Of a stretch of 22,000 nucleotides of DNA, positions 1 to 7,859 are shown one piece after another. A program made the translations under genes and the position numbers. Below the pieces are notes generated by a model. The model was not told where the DNA came from and did no database searches. It saw nothing but the letters and a program-made list of their open reading frames with translations. Location: NCBI GenBank assembly GCA_043806215.1, contig JAZDHD010000075.1, positions 1 to 22,000 of the forward strand, read 5' to 3'. This DNA is from JAVHLK01 sp043806215. GTDB lineage: Bacteria > Desulfobacterota > Desulfomonilia > Desulfomonilales > Desulfomonilaceae. The stretch's first letter is position 1, and each line of letters begins with the position of its first letter.

Positions 1-105
1 GGAATTTCGCCATTCGAAACTCGGGATCTGCGCAATACTTGCAGCGAAACAAAGGGCTGCGGTGTCGAGGATGAATCGTAACGTCCTCGCCCCGATGTCG
101 TGCAC
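1..105 (-). CDS. possible 5' end of a minus-strand gene, cut by the window edge
   Basis: An open minus-strand frame runs off the left edge. A GTG at 105-103 is preceded by GGAG four bases upstream (110-113) and would give 35 visible residues with a hydrophobic stretch (LDTAALCFAASIAQI). The frame stays open upstream of this GTG to a stop near 226, so the start is uncertain. No family is recognised. It would be divergent from the gene starting at 334. It may equally be chance open frame in GC-rich DNA. Confidence 0.22.
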   Translation of the reverse strand, partial: MHDIGARTLRFILDTAALCFAASIAQIPSFEWRNS

Positions 106-133
106 TTCTCTCCGCTTCAGTTTAACCAAATTC

Positions 134-162
134 TTGATAGCATCCGGATGAACTGTTATCGT
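134..162 (+). promoter_or_regulatory. candidate sigma-70 promoter for the gene at 334
   Basis: TTGATA (134-139) is separated by 17 bases from TATCGT (157-162). The spacing is ideal, but the -10 box matches the consensus at only four of six positions. It would give a leader of about 165 bases before the start codon at 334. Apart from this and the doubtful minus-strand frame, nothing else was found in 1-333. Confidence 0.3.
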
Positions 163-333
163 ATTGGTAAGATCCCGGGCCGGTGGTTTCGAGATTTCCC
201 GGTCCCGGCAACAAGCCTTTCCGACTCACAACCGGAAGCGACAACACGGTAAGAAGTCATAGAGTTGCACTGCTCCGCGGGTCGGAAGGCATTCTTGGTC
301 AACCCGTACTTGTTCGGCATGTGGAGACTTCCC

Positions 334-1515
334 ATGGCTAAGCGCCAGATCAGGATTAGAGCGGCTCTCGCCGATGTGAGGTCGGGACTGAGCGAAACCG
401 AGCTTATGGATAAGTACCAACTGGCGGCCAAAGGGCTTCAGAGCCTCCTTACAAAACTGGTGGCTTCGGGACTGATGACCCGGGAGGAACTCGAACGGCA
501 CTTGCCTGGATTCATGCAGTCCGCGTTCCTGTCCGAAGAATCGGGCCGTGCCGGAGGGACCGACTGGAAGATCCGCCGCACACGACCCGGTGAGAAACCC
601 GGTGAAAGACCCGGACAAGTCGTTCGCGCCGCGGACGCGATTGCCGACATCAAGGCAGGCATGACCGACTCCGAACTCATGGGGAAATACCGACTTTCCT
701 CCAAAGGACTGCAGGATCTCCTCGAGCAACTCGTTAAAACAGGACTCGTCGCACCTACCGAGGTCGAGAGGCGCATGCCGACAGTCGACAAGACCGTCGA
801 CCTGCGCGGCTTCTTGAACGGACTGAATCTGGACGAGATCTTGAAGGAGCCCGAGGTGGAGACCGTTCCGGTCTGGAAATGCCCGTCTTGCGGGATATCC
901 AATAGCGGAAAATCCGCGGTATGTCCGGCGTGCGGGCACGGGGCGGCTGCGAAAAAGGCCGCACCCAAAACCCCGGCAAACGCCAGGAAGGATGAGACTC
1001 CCGTCAACACGGCTCAGGTGCTGAAGGATGTGCGTGCAGGACTCACCGATTCCGAACTCATGGTGAAACACAAGATTCCCTACGAGAAGCTTGATCAGGT
1101 CTTCCGTAAGCTGCTCGAATCAAACGCCATTACGCGCGGTGAACTTTACGGCCGGTCGTCCCTCTTCCTCGATACGGTTACCGTGGATTCCGTCCCTGAT
1201 GAATCGGAACACTATCTCGCGTTTCCCATTCCCGTCTCCGACGCGATGGATCCGGCGGTCGTCGGGCGCCTCCGTACCGTTGGGGAGGGCATGGTAGGCC
1301 TGATCGGCATAGAAGCCGCTATCGATGAAGAAAGATCGTTCGTGGTGTACCCGGAGAAGTTCGTGGAAATTCAACCCATTGCATTCGACGCCGCCTGCCG
1401 GTGGATTGTCAGGGAGCCCGAAGGGAGCTATGCCGGATTCGAAATTACCTTCATTTCGGAAAGAGACCGGGAACGTTTGGGACAACTGGTGAGATCGTTG
1501 ACTTTCGGAGACTGA
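334..1515 (+). CDS. protein with three helical repeats, a zinc ribbon and a PilZ-like C-terminus
   Basis: This 393-residue protein has no established function. It carries three copies of a roughly 45-residue helical unit (about 7-52, 98-145 and 226-272) sharing the core 'DIKAG(M/L)TDSELM.KY' followed by 'KGLQ..L..LV..G'. A zinc ribbon lies between copies two and three (C183-x2-C186-x10-C197-x2-C200, CPSC...CPAC). The last 100 residues (about 290-393) have alternating strands and a 'GIEAAIDEERSFVV' region that resembles PilZ domains of deltaproteobacterial proteins, but the c-di-GMP-binding motifs look degenerate, so that call is tentative. I chose the ATG at 334 because GGAG sits seven bases upstream. 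In-frame starts at 265 and 319 lack such a site and would add residues unlike the repeat. Similar repeat units are, as far as I recall, common in Desulfobacterota. Role unknown; a signalling or nucleic-acid-binding adaptor is a guess. Confidence 0.85.
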   Translation: MAKRQIRIRAALADVRSGLSETELMDKYQLAAKGLQSLLTKLVASGLMTREELERHLPGFMQSAFLSEESGRAGGTDWKIRRTRPGEKPGERPGQVVRAADAIADIKAGMTDSELMGKYRLSSKGLQDLLEQLVKTGLVAPTEVERRMPTVDKTVDLRGFLNGLNLDEILKEPEVETVPVWKCPSCGISNSGKSAVCPACGHGAAAKKAAPKTPANARKDETPVNTAQVLKDVRAGLTDSELMVKHKIPYEKLDQVFRKLLESNAITRGELYGRSSLFLDTVTVDSVPDESEHYLAFPIPVSDAMDPAVVGRLRTVGEGMVGLIGIEAAIDEERSFVVYPEKFVEIQPIAFDAACRWIVREPEGSYAGFEITFISERDRERLGQLVRSLTFGD

Positions 1516-1671
1516 TCCGGTTTTCCGGGCAGGCCGTCCGCCCTTGCCGCGCCTCGTGTTGACCGGTTGCACGGGTCCGCAGAAACGGCCGCAACACGGC
1601 GCAATTCCGATGGGAAGGCTCGGCGGGGAAGACCACTGCCGCACCCTTGGATTCTTACGGAGACGATGACG

Positions 1672-2121
1672 ATGAAGAAGATCATAAACCCTTACGATCC
1701 CCCCGGGTGTTTCTTCGGCGGAAACCTCAATCCCGTGGGACCGAGACTGATATTCCAGGTCGCAGAAACCAATCCCGATGAATTGATTTGCCGATGGACT
1801 CCCCCTCCCGTATTCAGCGGTTATGGAAATGTGCTTCACGGCGGCATTCAGAGCGGCATTTTCGACGAAACCATGGGCTGGACCGCCTATCACCGTACCG
1901 GCCTGGCGGCAATCACGGCCTCGCTCAGCGTGGAGTTTCTCAAGCCCGTTCTCGTGGAGCAGGAGATCGAGGTCCGCTGCCGGATGGAATCCAGGTTGAA
2001 CTCCAAGGCGGCCTTGTCCGCTGAAATCAGGAACGAGTCGGGGGAAATCTGCAGTAAGGCTTCAGGAACTTTTCAACTGATGGAGGCGGACCGTCTGAAA
2101 CGGGTCATGGGTCAGGAATAG
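1672..2121 (+). CDS. PaaI/4HBT-type hotdog-fold thioesterase
   Basis: This 149-residue protein is about the usual length of a single hotdog domain. The central helix motif 'GNVLHGGIQSGIFDETMGW' (His-Gly-Gly, then Asp four residues on) is the PaaI/4HBT signature, and 'ITASLSVEFLKPVLVEQEIEV' is the typical following strand pair. Enzymes of this family hydrolyse acyl-CoA or aryl-CoA thioesters in the cytoplasm; this one's substrate is unknown. ATG 1672 is favoured over ATG 1666 because CGGAG (1658-1662) is nine bases from the former and only three from the latter. The longer frame from 1567 is proline- and arginine-rich and has no ribosome site. It lies 156 bases after the repeat protein, so co-transcription is possible, and it is convergent with the CBS gene. 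It could clear unwanted CoA thioesters from the aromatic pathway next door, but that rests only on proximity. Confidence 0.85.
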   Translation: MKKIINPYDPPGCFFGGNLNPVGPRLIFQVAETNPDELICRWTPPPVFSGYGNVLHGGIQSGIFDETMGWTAYHRTGLAAITASLSVEFLKPVLVEQEIEVRCRMESRLNSKAALSAEIRNESGEICSKASGTFQLMEADRLKRVMGQE

Positions 2122-2167
2122 TCGTGCCTCCACCAGGTATCGGCCGGCTCACCGGTTGGTCACGAAA

Positions 2168-2809
2168 TCAGTTTACAAACTCCATGACACGGTAGCCTTG
2201 ATCTTCCAAAGACTTCCTGAGAGCCGCCGGATCCTCGCAGTCCGCCCTCAGAACCACACGCACTTCGCCGTTATCTTTGTCCGATACGGTGAAGATCGCG
2301 CGCGCCGTACACTTACAACGATCAACCACTTCAAGGATTTTCGACAAGGTGCCGCCTTCCAAATTCACGCCGGTCAGCGTGATCCGCGTATGCCGCTTAC
2401 CGGCCTCGAGCAGCTTGAAGAGCGTGACAAAGATTTCGCGGTCGGAAACCACGCCGACGACCTGTTCTCCGTCCATCACGGGAAACGTGCTCATCATGAG
2501 GTCCCGTCCCTTTGTCAGGGTTTCCTCGACCGAGTCGTTCACGTTGATCGTGATGGGCATCCGGACCATGATATCCTTGACCTTGAGCTTGTTACAGAAG
2601 TAGTTCATCTCGCACGCGTCGCCGCTTCCCGTAACGCATTGAGCGGCTTCGCTCAAGTCGCGGCGATGAACCACGCCCCGCAGACGATTGTTGTCCACCA
2701 CGGGGAGCATCTTGAGGTTATGTTCCCGGATCAGCATGACGGCTTCAACTGCGAGTGCATCACTCGTGATGGAGAATTGCTGAGGCAGCATCCAGTTCTT
2801 AATGATCAT
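2168..2809 (-). CDS. CBS-CBS-ACT protein resembling PpsC, the third subunit of phenylphosphate synthase
   Basis: This 213-residue (about 24 kDa) cytoplasmic protein has two CBS domains (about 1-57 and 75-135; 'MLPVVDNNRLRGVVHRRDL', 'TFPVMDGEQVVGVVSDREI') and an ACT-like tail (about 138-213). CBS pairs bind adenine nucleotides and usually regulate a partner. In Thauera aromatica, phenylphosphate synthase has a 24 kDa subunit with two CBS domains that stimulates the other two subunits; the size and domain content match, and partner-like genes lie in this run. Unlike Thauera, this gene is at the far end of the run from the ppsA/ppsB-like pair. The start is ATG 2809, preceded by GGAGGTGATT, a near-perfect ribosome site; ten further in-frame codons upstream lack one. 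AcuB-like proteins have the same architecture, so a general nucleotide sensor is the main alternative. The run ends here: the next gene is convergent, 46 bases away. Confidence 0.85.
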   Translation of the reverse strand: MIIKNWMLPQQFSITSDALAVEAVMLIREHNLKMLPVVDNNRLRGVVHRRDLSEAAQCVTGSGDACEMNYFCNKLKVKDIMVRMPITINVNDSVEETLTKGRDLMMSTFPVMDGEQVVGVVSDREIFVTLFKLLEAGKRHTRITLTGVNLEGGTLSKILEVVDRCKCTARAIFTVSDKDNGEVRVVLRADCEDPAALRKSLEDQGYRVMEFVN

Positions 2810-2887
2810 AATCACCTCCGGTGGTGTGGGAAACCGCAAGCCCCACTCTTTTTGTCAAGAGCCGGGCTTGCCGTTCCCGGGGCTCCG

Positions 2888-3826
2888 TCACGGTTGAGGA
2901 AAGATTTCCACACATGCCTTTTCCATCTCTTCTGCATATACTTCATCATCGAGATTCGCGTCAACCTCGCGGATTTGGATCTTCGATCCCAGTCTCGCCT
3001 TCAGAATATCGAGGAAGATTCTATCCTGGTCCGGGTCGAACATGTGCCCTGAAGGAGGATCCACCGCAGACCACCCCTTTACCGGAAATAAGAATATCAC
3101 GGGACCGGCCGATTTGCCGAGTTTCTCCGCGTATACCTCCGCGATTTGCTTCATCTCGTCGTCGGAAATTCTGAGAAACGTGCGCAACTCATCCAGTTCG
3201 TATTTTCTCCGTTCATGGTACTCGGGCTTGTATCGGGATTTTCTCGGATTCATGAGGTTCACTCCGCCCGGCCCCACAACTTGAGGAATCCCCAGTCTTG
3301 CCGCAGCGGTAAGGCGGTCCGGACCTGCGGCACGCATCCCGCCCAGCACCTCCTCACCCACTCCTCCCGGAGCCAGTTCCACGACTCCATCGAAAAATCC
3401 CATTCCGATCATGTCTTCCATGGCGCGGTCACACACACCGGCCGCGGAAAACCCTATGGTCTGGTAGCCGAGCCGGTCCAGCGCTGTGTGGACATGATGT
3501 GCACATCTCTCGGTGGGGCCGAACATGGACATGGCCACCAAAGGCCGTCCATCCGTTCGCGCCGATTCCACGGTAAGGGGAACGACCTTTGCCATACCGG
3601 CCACAGCGGCTGCGGCACGATCCAGGACGTTGCACAACGGCGAGGAAAGTCCCGTTATCTCTATCACGGTGTGGAAGACCGCAATGTCCCCCGTGCCGAT
3701 GTAACGGGTCGACAAGCCGGGCAAGGCGGCAGTGGAGGACACCATCAACTTGGGAACGCCGAACGGCAGGGACCTCATCACATCCGTGGCCATCAGGCTG
3801 CCCGTCGAGCCTCCCAAGCCGATCAC
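2888..3826 (-). CDS. Tm-1-like (UPF0261) protein, C-terminal part of a split gene
   Basis: These 312 residues align with residue about 95 to the end of the intact paralog at 13890-15107. Shared blocks include 'GLGGSTGSLMATDVMRSLP' against 'SLGGGTGTHIGMGIMRRLP', 'FGVPKLMVSS', 'AAAAVAGMA', 'AMEDMI', 'GIPQVVGPGG', 'FLFPVKGWS' and the 'DANLDDEVYAEEM' ending. The family is named after tomato Tm-1, has an ATP-binding N-terminal domain, and has no settled bacterial enzyme activity. The only start available is GTG 3826, which overlaps the stop of the upstream part in a GTGA. Family similarity continues upstream of that GTG in the same frame (AGRLAA against GKLSA), which suggests the two parts were once one frame. 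Either it is a frameshifted gene or it is translated by coupling as two chains; see the finding. Confidence 0.8.
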   Translation of the reverse strand: MIGLGGSTGSLMATDVMRSLPFGVPKLMVSSTAALPGLSTRYIGTGDIAVFHTVIEITGLSSPLCNVLDRAAAAVAGMAKVVPLTVESARTDGRPLVAMSMFGPTERCAHHVHTALDRLGYQTIGFSAAGVCDRAMEDMIGMGFFDGVVELAPGGVGEEVLGGMRAAGPDRLTAAARLGIPQVVGPGGVNLMNPRKSRYKPEYHERRKYELDELRTFLRISDDEMKQIAEVYAEKLGKSAGPVIFLFPVKGWSAVDPPSGHMFDPDQDRIFLDILKARLGSKIQIREVDANLDDEVYAEEMEKACVEIFPQP

Positions 3827-4113
3827 CGCAGCCAGACGGCCGGCTGAAGGAGTTCTTTGGCCAGTTTCTGAGCGCCCTCTATCATTTGGCGCGTAATCTT
3901 CTTACGTTCCCGGGATGCCCGGATCTCGCCGATGTCCGTTCCCGCGGCCCGGGCGACCTCTGCGGGGGTAATATCGGCCCCTTCACACTCGGCGGACATG
4001 CTGAGGTCCAGGACGAGGGGGGTGCCCCCCCTCTCCCGGATGCGATCCCGCAAGAACAGGGTTTCCGGACCCTTGGTATCGAGTGTGGACACAAGCAGGA
4101 TCACATGTTCCAT
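3823..4113 (-). CDS. Tm-1-like (UPF0261) protein, N-terminal part of a split gene
   Basis: This 96-residue frame matches the first 90 or so residues of the intact paralog: 'LLVSTLDTKGPETLFLRDRI' against 'AVVATLDTKGEEVGYLKHLI'. Family-like sequence ends at about Gln90, followed by six unrelated residues (PAVWLR) and a TGA. Restoring one missing base near 3833-3846 would join it to the downstream frame and give about 408 residues, close to the paralog's 405. Its ATG at 4113 shares one base with the stop of the acyl-CoA ligase gene (TGATG), so it is probably translationally coupled. Alone it would be only the first half of the Rossmann-like N-terminal domain, without the glycine-rich ATP loop, and so is unlikely to be active by itself. 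Confidence 0.75.
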   Translation of the reverse strand: MEHVILLVSTLDTKGPETLFLRDRIRERGGTPLVLDLSMSAECEGADITPAEVARAAGTDIGEIRASRERKKITRQMIEGAQKLAKELLQPAVWLR

Positions 4114-5774
4114 CAGGATTTGCCCTCCGCGGCCAGCCGTTCCCTGATGTCCTTCTTCAAGGTCTCTTTGTTGACCTTGCCGGAATCGCCCACCGCGGGG
4201 AACTCGGGGACGACCTCCAGCCGTTCCGGGAGCTTGAACATGGCGATATTCCTGGATTTCAGATAGTCCACCATTTCCTTGAACGTGAAATCCGCGCCGC
4301 CCTTCGGAATCACGTAGGCCGCCGCGCGTTCGCCCATTTCCCGATCCGGGTACCCGACCACCGCGACCGATGCAACTTTGGGATGGTCATTTAAAAGACC
4401 TTCTATTTCGGCAGGATAGATGTTCTGCCCCCCGCGGATGATCATGTCCTTGGCCCGTCCCAGAATCCACAGGCACCCCTGGTCGAACTTGACGATGTCC
4501 CCGGTGGTGGTCCAGCCGGCCGGATCGAAGACCGTCGACGTAAGCTCCTCGTCGCGGTAATAGCCGGCCGGTGCATGGGGCCCCCGGAAGAAGAGAACAC
4601 CGGGTTCTCCGTCGGGAACTTCCTTGTCTCCATCCTGCTGCATGAGACGCACCTGGTTGCCCGGAAGCATTCGGCCTACCGTCCTGCGGCGCAAATCTTT
4701 GGAATCCTCGACGCGGCAACCGGACACGGACCCCATGTCCTGGGTACCGAGATCGCTGGTGATGGACGCGCCGAAGGCCTTCTCGGCTTCCTCGGCAATC
4801 TGGGGGGAAAGATAGCCGCCGGCGGAACGTATGAAACGCAGCGAGCTTAGATCGTACTTGGACGCGTCCACGTCAAGCATTCTCACCAGGTGGGTGGGAA
4901 CAACACCGATGGCGGTGGCCTTTTCCTTTTCGATGAGGGCAAGGGCCCCTTCCGGTGAAAATTCCTCGAGCATAACGGTTTTCGCCCCGGCCAGCGGAGC
5001 GGCGAAATAGGTCAACGTGCCGGCAGCGCCCCCTGCATGAGGCGCTATGGCCATGGTAATATCGTCCTTGGTCAAGTTCCAGATGTCCACCCGGCCCTTC
5101 GATGTGCAGAGACGGGGCGCAGTGGGCCATTCCACGAGCTTGGGGATCCCCGTGGTTCCCGATGTGGTGGTGAGCAGTGCGATATCCCACATGGGATCCA
5201 GTCTTCTCCGGGCTAGGATCGACTCGTCAATGGGCCGTCCGGCACGCTCGTCGACCATGCGGGTAAGCGAGAAAGTGCCTTCGGATGCGGAAGCCGGGAC
5301 TTCGTCGTCGAACAGGAAGATGTTCTTCAAATGTGGGAACTGCTTCTGGAGTTCCTGATACATTTCCAGGTAGTTGAATTTGTTGTACACGTTGAGGATG
5401 ATAACGGCCGATGCCTCTGTCCGCTCAACCATGTATTCCAGTTCCCTCTGCCGAAGGTACGGATATACTGTTAGCGAGATGAGGCCGGCCCGTTCACAGG
5501 CGATCCTGGACAAAAAGCCGTATACGCTGTTGGGAGCTTGGATGATGATGCGGGAATGCTTCGGAATTCCCATCTCAACCCATGAAATCGCCATTGCGTC
5601 GACCAGGTGCTTTGCCTCGGCCCAAGTCAACCGGTACTTCGAGTCGACCAAGGCTTCCCTGTCGCCGTACTCTCGGGCGTTTCGGTCCCAGAAATCGTAG
5701 AAGGTATCCTGGGTCCAGTATCCGTTTTTGACGAACTCATTCACCATTTCTTCTTTATATCGAATCGGTTTCAA
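4113..5774 (-). CDS. AMP-forming acyl/aryl-CoA ligase (ANL superfamily)
   Basis: This 553-residue cytoplasmic enzyme would activate a carboxylic acid to its CoA thioester through an acyl-adenylate, using ATP and CoA. The phosphate-binding loop is 'LLTTTSGTTGIPK' (about 200-212). 'GWTTTGD' (420-426), 'GRAKDMIIRGGQNIYPAEIE' (439-458) and the catalytic lysine in 'GDSGKVNK' (K533) complete the core motifs. The A5 region is an unusual 'DLGTQDMG' (341-348). It resembles cyclohexanecarboxylate and 2,3-dihydroxybenzoate activating enzymes more than long-chain ligases. In this cluster an aromatic acid made by the UbiD enzyme, such as a hydroxybenzoate, is the likely substrate, but that is inferred from context. 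The start is TTG at 5774, with GGAGG five bases upstream; the in-frame ATG at 5747 has only a purine run before it. Length is normal for the family. It is coupled to the Tm-1-like gene downstream. Confidence 0.9.
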   Translation of the reverse strand: MKPIRYKEEMVNEFVKNGYWTQDTFYDFWDRNAREYGDREALVDSKYRLTWAEAKHLVDAMAISWVEMGIPKHSRIIIQAPNSVYGFLSRIACERAGLISLTVYPYLRQRELEYMVERTEASAVIILNVYNKFNYLEMYQELQKQFPHLKNIFLFDDEVPASASEGTFSLTRMVDERAGRPIDESILARRRLDPMWDIALLTTTSGTTGIPKLVEWPTAPRLCTSKGRVDIWNLTKDDITMAIAPHAGGAAGTLTYFAAPLAGAKTVMLEEFSPEGALALIEKEKATAIGVVPTHLVRMLDVDASKYDLSSLRFIRSAGGYLSPQIAEEAEKAFGASITSDLGTQDMGSVSGCRVEDSKDLRRRTVGRMLPGNQVRLMQQDGDKEVPDGEPGVLFFRGPHAPAGYYRDEELTSTVFDPAGWTTTGDIVKFDQGCLWILGRAKDMIIRGGQNIYPAEIEGLLNDHPKVASVAVVGYPDREMGERAAAYVIPKGGADFTFKEMVDYLKSRNIAMFKLPERLEVVPEFPAVGDSGKVNKETLKKDIRERLAAEGKS

Positions 5775-6199
5775 CTAGGCCTCCTTCACGGTCCGAAATC
5801 TTGGAACGCTTAGTGCCCAGTGGCGTAAATTCGGTCGCACAAGCTGCCCCGGAAGATGACGGGCAGGGACGCCCGTCCCACGAAGATGAACGAGCCTTTC
5901 CGTAATCCTTCGTAGCCCGGTCCCGCGTTCCGCGCGGGATGCCCGGATCTTGTTCTTGCCGGCACCCGAGCCGGCTGCGAGACGAAAATGTGCGACCGTA
6001 TTTAGGAACCGGAGCACTTAGTTCACGGTTGCGAAAATGCAGGCGGTTATTCATTCAACTCCCACCGGGGAGACGCGGGAAGTAAGGTGACATATTGACG
6101 ATAACACACCCTATCTTGGTAGCGCCGGCCTCCGTGCCGGTATTCTTCGGGCCTCCGAGCGTTTCCAGGAATGTGTCACCAAGTTTATGACACGGAGTC
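5775..6199. other. 425-base spacer with several short hairpins, no gene
   Basis: No credible gene was found. It holds perfect hairpins at 5921-5939 (TCCCGCG arms) and 6173-6193 (GTGTCA/TGACAC). The second lies seven bases after the UbiD stop codon and could end or stabilise that transcript, though it lacks a T run. There are also short GC-rich inverted repeats such as 5865-5880 (GGGACG/CGTCCC style) and 6125-6140 (CCGGC/GCCGG) that look like degraded dispersed repeats. No convincing promoter for the ligase gene was found. Confidence 0.5.
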
Positions 6200-7606
6200 C
6201 TAGAACCCCAGTTCGGACCACCTCGCCCGGACCTTCTTCACCGTTTCCGGATCGAGTTCGATGGGAATCGGCTTGTGTTTCCAGTCGTAGGGTATGGTGG
6301 CGTCCAGGAGCAGTCTGCCTGTTATGTCTCTGGACTCGATGGGCAGCGACGGATCCAACGGCGTGGACCGGCCCCGTTTGATAACCTGGCTGCGGTTGGG
6401 CTGAAACCTGAAGCTCAATGCGTACATTACCCGTGGAATATCCCAAGGATCGATATCTTCGTCCACAACGATGACCGTCTTCAAACCGTAGGCGCCCATC
6501 TCCGTGGAGATGCTTGCGGTCAGCACCTGGTCTACGTGTCCCGGGTACATCTGTTTCATGGAGATGATGGCGAGGAATCTCCCCGCACCTTCAGGAGGAC
6601 AATAGACCGCTCTCAGGCCCGGAATCTTCATTGCCAGGAGTTGCTGCCACAGCGTCGCGCCGTATGAAAGCGCCATGGTCATGTGGGTGTCGGTTACCGC
6701 GCGCCCCACGGTAGTGCCCCACAGAATCGGATTGTTGCGATGGGTCACGCATTTCACATCCATGAAATTTCTCGGGTCGGTGCCTACGCCCGAGTAATAG
6801 CCGGTGTACTCGCCAAAGGGACCTTCTTCCATGAATTTCCCGGCGTCAACCTCGCCTTCCAGCACGATTTCCGCGTGCGCCGGAATTGGCAGGTCTACCG
6901 TTTCTCCCTTGACGACTTCAATTGGGCGTCCCCTGAGCGCACCCGCCACGTCATATTCCGATACCGACGCGGATACGCGCGCCGCGCCCAGGATGAAAAG
7001 CAGGGGATCGCATCCGATGATCGAAGCCACAGGCATGGGCTTACCCATTGCCTGGTATCTTTTCAGCATGATATCCGCGTGCTTTCCCTTGATGAACTGG
7101 GTCCCGATCTTGTCCTTACCCAACAGTTGGGCCCGGTAGGTGCCCAGGTTTATCCAGCCCGTGTCGGGATCCTTGGTTATGAAATAGTGGGCCGTGCCGA
7201 TATAGCGTCCGCCGTCCAACGGGTACCACTGGGGAACAGGGAATTTGTAGAGGTCGATGTCGTCTCCGGTCAGAATGTTTTCCTTGCAGGGCGCGTCGGC
7301 CTTGTCGACATACTTCGGCGGGGTGAGGTTTTCTCCCAGCCTGGCCCAGGCGGCGTAGAGATCCACGAGGCTTGAATCGAGAGGTTGTCCCATGATGAGC
7401 GAGAGACGTTCCGTGGTGGTGCACACGCTGGTGATGACCGGCGTCTTGTAATCCTTCACATTTTCAAACAGCAGCGCCGGGCCGCCCGTCTCCTCGTTTA
7501 ACTTGGCGATATGCGACAGTTCCAGGTTCCAGTCGACTTCCGCGGTAATCCTTTTGCACAAGCCTTTCTCTTCGGCTTCTTTGACAAAATCTCTCATGTC
7601 CTTCAT
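6200..7606 (-). CDS. UbiD-family prenyl-FMN-dependent (de)carboxylase
   Basis: This 468-residue cytoplasmic enzyme belongs to the UbiD family, which adds or removes CO2 on aromatic or unsaturated carbons using prenylated FMN. Key residues are in place: N153 and R158 in 'WINLGTYR', and the glutamate pair E261 and E266 in 'EEGPFGEYTGY', five residues apart as in Fdc1. 'ASVSEYDVAGALRGRPIEVV' is also typical. The cofactor would come from the UbiX encoded in the same run. Next to phenylphosphate-synthase-like genes the likely job is carboxylating a phosphorylated phenol to a hydroxybenzoate, as PpcA/PpcB do in Thauera. A decarboxylase of a hydroxyaromatic acid is the alternative. ATG 7606 is chosen because AGGAG lies eight bases upstream; the 71-residue upstream extension is arginine- and proline-rich and unlike the family. 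Only one UbiD protein is encoded here. Confidence 0.93.
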   Translation of the reverse strand: MKDMRDFVKEAEEKGLCKRITAEVDWNLELSHIAKLNEETGGPALLFENVKDYKTPVITSVCTTTERLSLIMGQPLDSSLVDLYAAWARLGENLTPPKYVDKADAPCKENILTGDDIDLYKFPVPQWYPLDGGRYIGTAHYFITKDPDTGWINLGTYRAQLLGKDKIGTQFIKGKHADIMLKRYQAMGKPMPVASIIGCDPLLFILGAARVSASVSEYDVAGALRGRPIEVVKGETVDLPIPAHAEIVLEGEVDAGKFMEEGPFGEYTGYYSGVGTDPRNFMDVKCVTHRNNPILWGTTVGRAVTDTHMTMALSYGATLWQQLLAMKIPGLRAVYCPPEGAGRFLAIISMKQMYPGHVDQVLTASISTEMGAYGLKTVIVVDEDIDPWDIPRVMYALSFRFQPNRSQVIKRGRSTPLDPSLPIESRDITGRLLLDATIPYDWKHKPIPIELDPETVKKVRARWSELGF

Positions 7607-7859
7607 GTAGAATTCTCCTTCTGTTCCTTGTTCGTCGGCGGTTGGGGACCCAGTCCCGGCATGCCGTGCGTGTAGGGCAATCCACTGCACGGCACGGGGA
7701 CAATGGCGCGTTCCGTTGCCCCTCACCGATCCCCGGACACACCTCGAGGGTTGTCGCGGTGGAGCGTCCTTGCGCTCCGGCGCATGACGGCCCGCCGGAA
7801 TCCGGCGGTGCCGGGCCAACCCGCGACCATGGGCACTCCTTATGGGGAGTGCGTATTCC
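7607..7859. promoter_or_regulatory. intercistronic spacer with two perfect hairpins
   Basis: The 253 bases between the PpsB-like and UbiD genes contain GCACTCC/GGAGTGC (7833-7852), eight bases after the PpsB-like stop, and CCGCCGG-AAT-CCGGCGG (7792-7808). Neither is followed by a T run on the minus strand, so they look more like mRNA-stabilising or processing structures than intrinsic terminators. No gene is seen. Confidence 0.45.

Noticed and set aside
226..1071. Minus-strand frame of 281 residues opposite the repeat protein
   Set aside because: Its apparent repeats are just the reverse of the plus-strand repeats, which have the coherent protein motifs and zinc ribbon.
2853..2858. TTGACA on the minus strand before the CBS gene, as a separate promoter
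   Set aside because: No acceptable -10 box lies 16-18 bases downstream.
2156..3052. Plus-strand frame of 298 residues opposite the CBS gene
   Set aside because: It covers the CBS coding region and the gap beside it in the antisense sense; no domain and no ribosome site.
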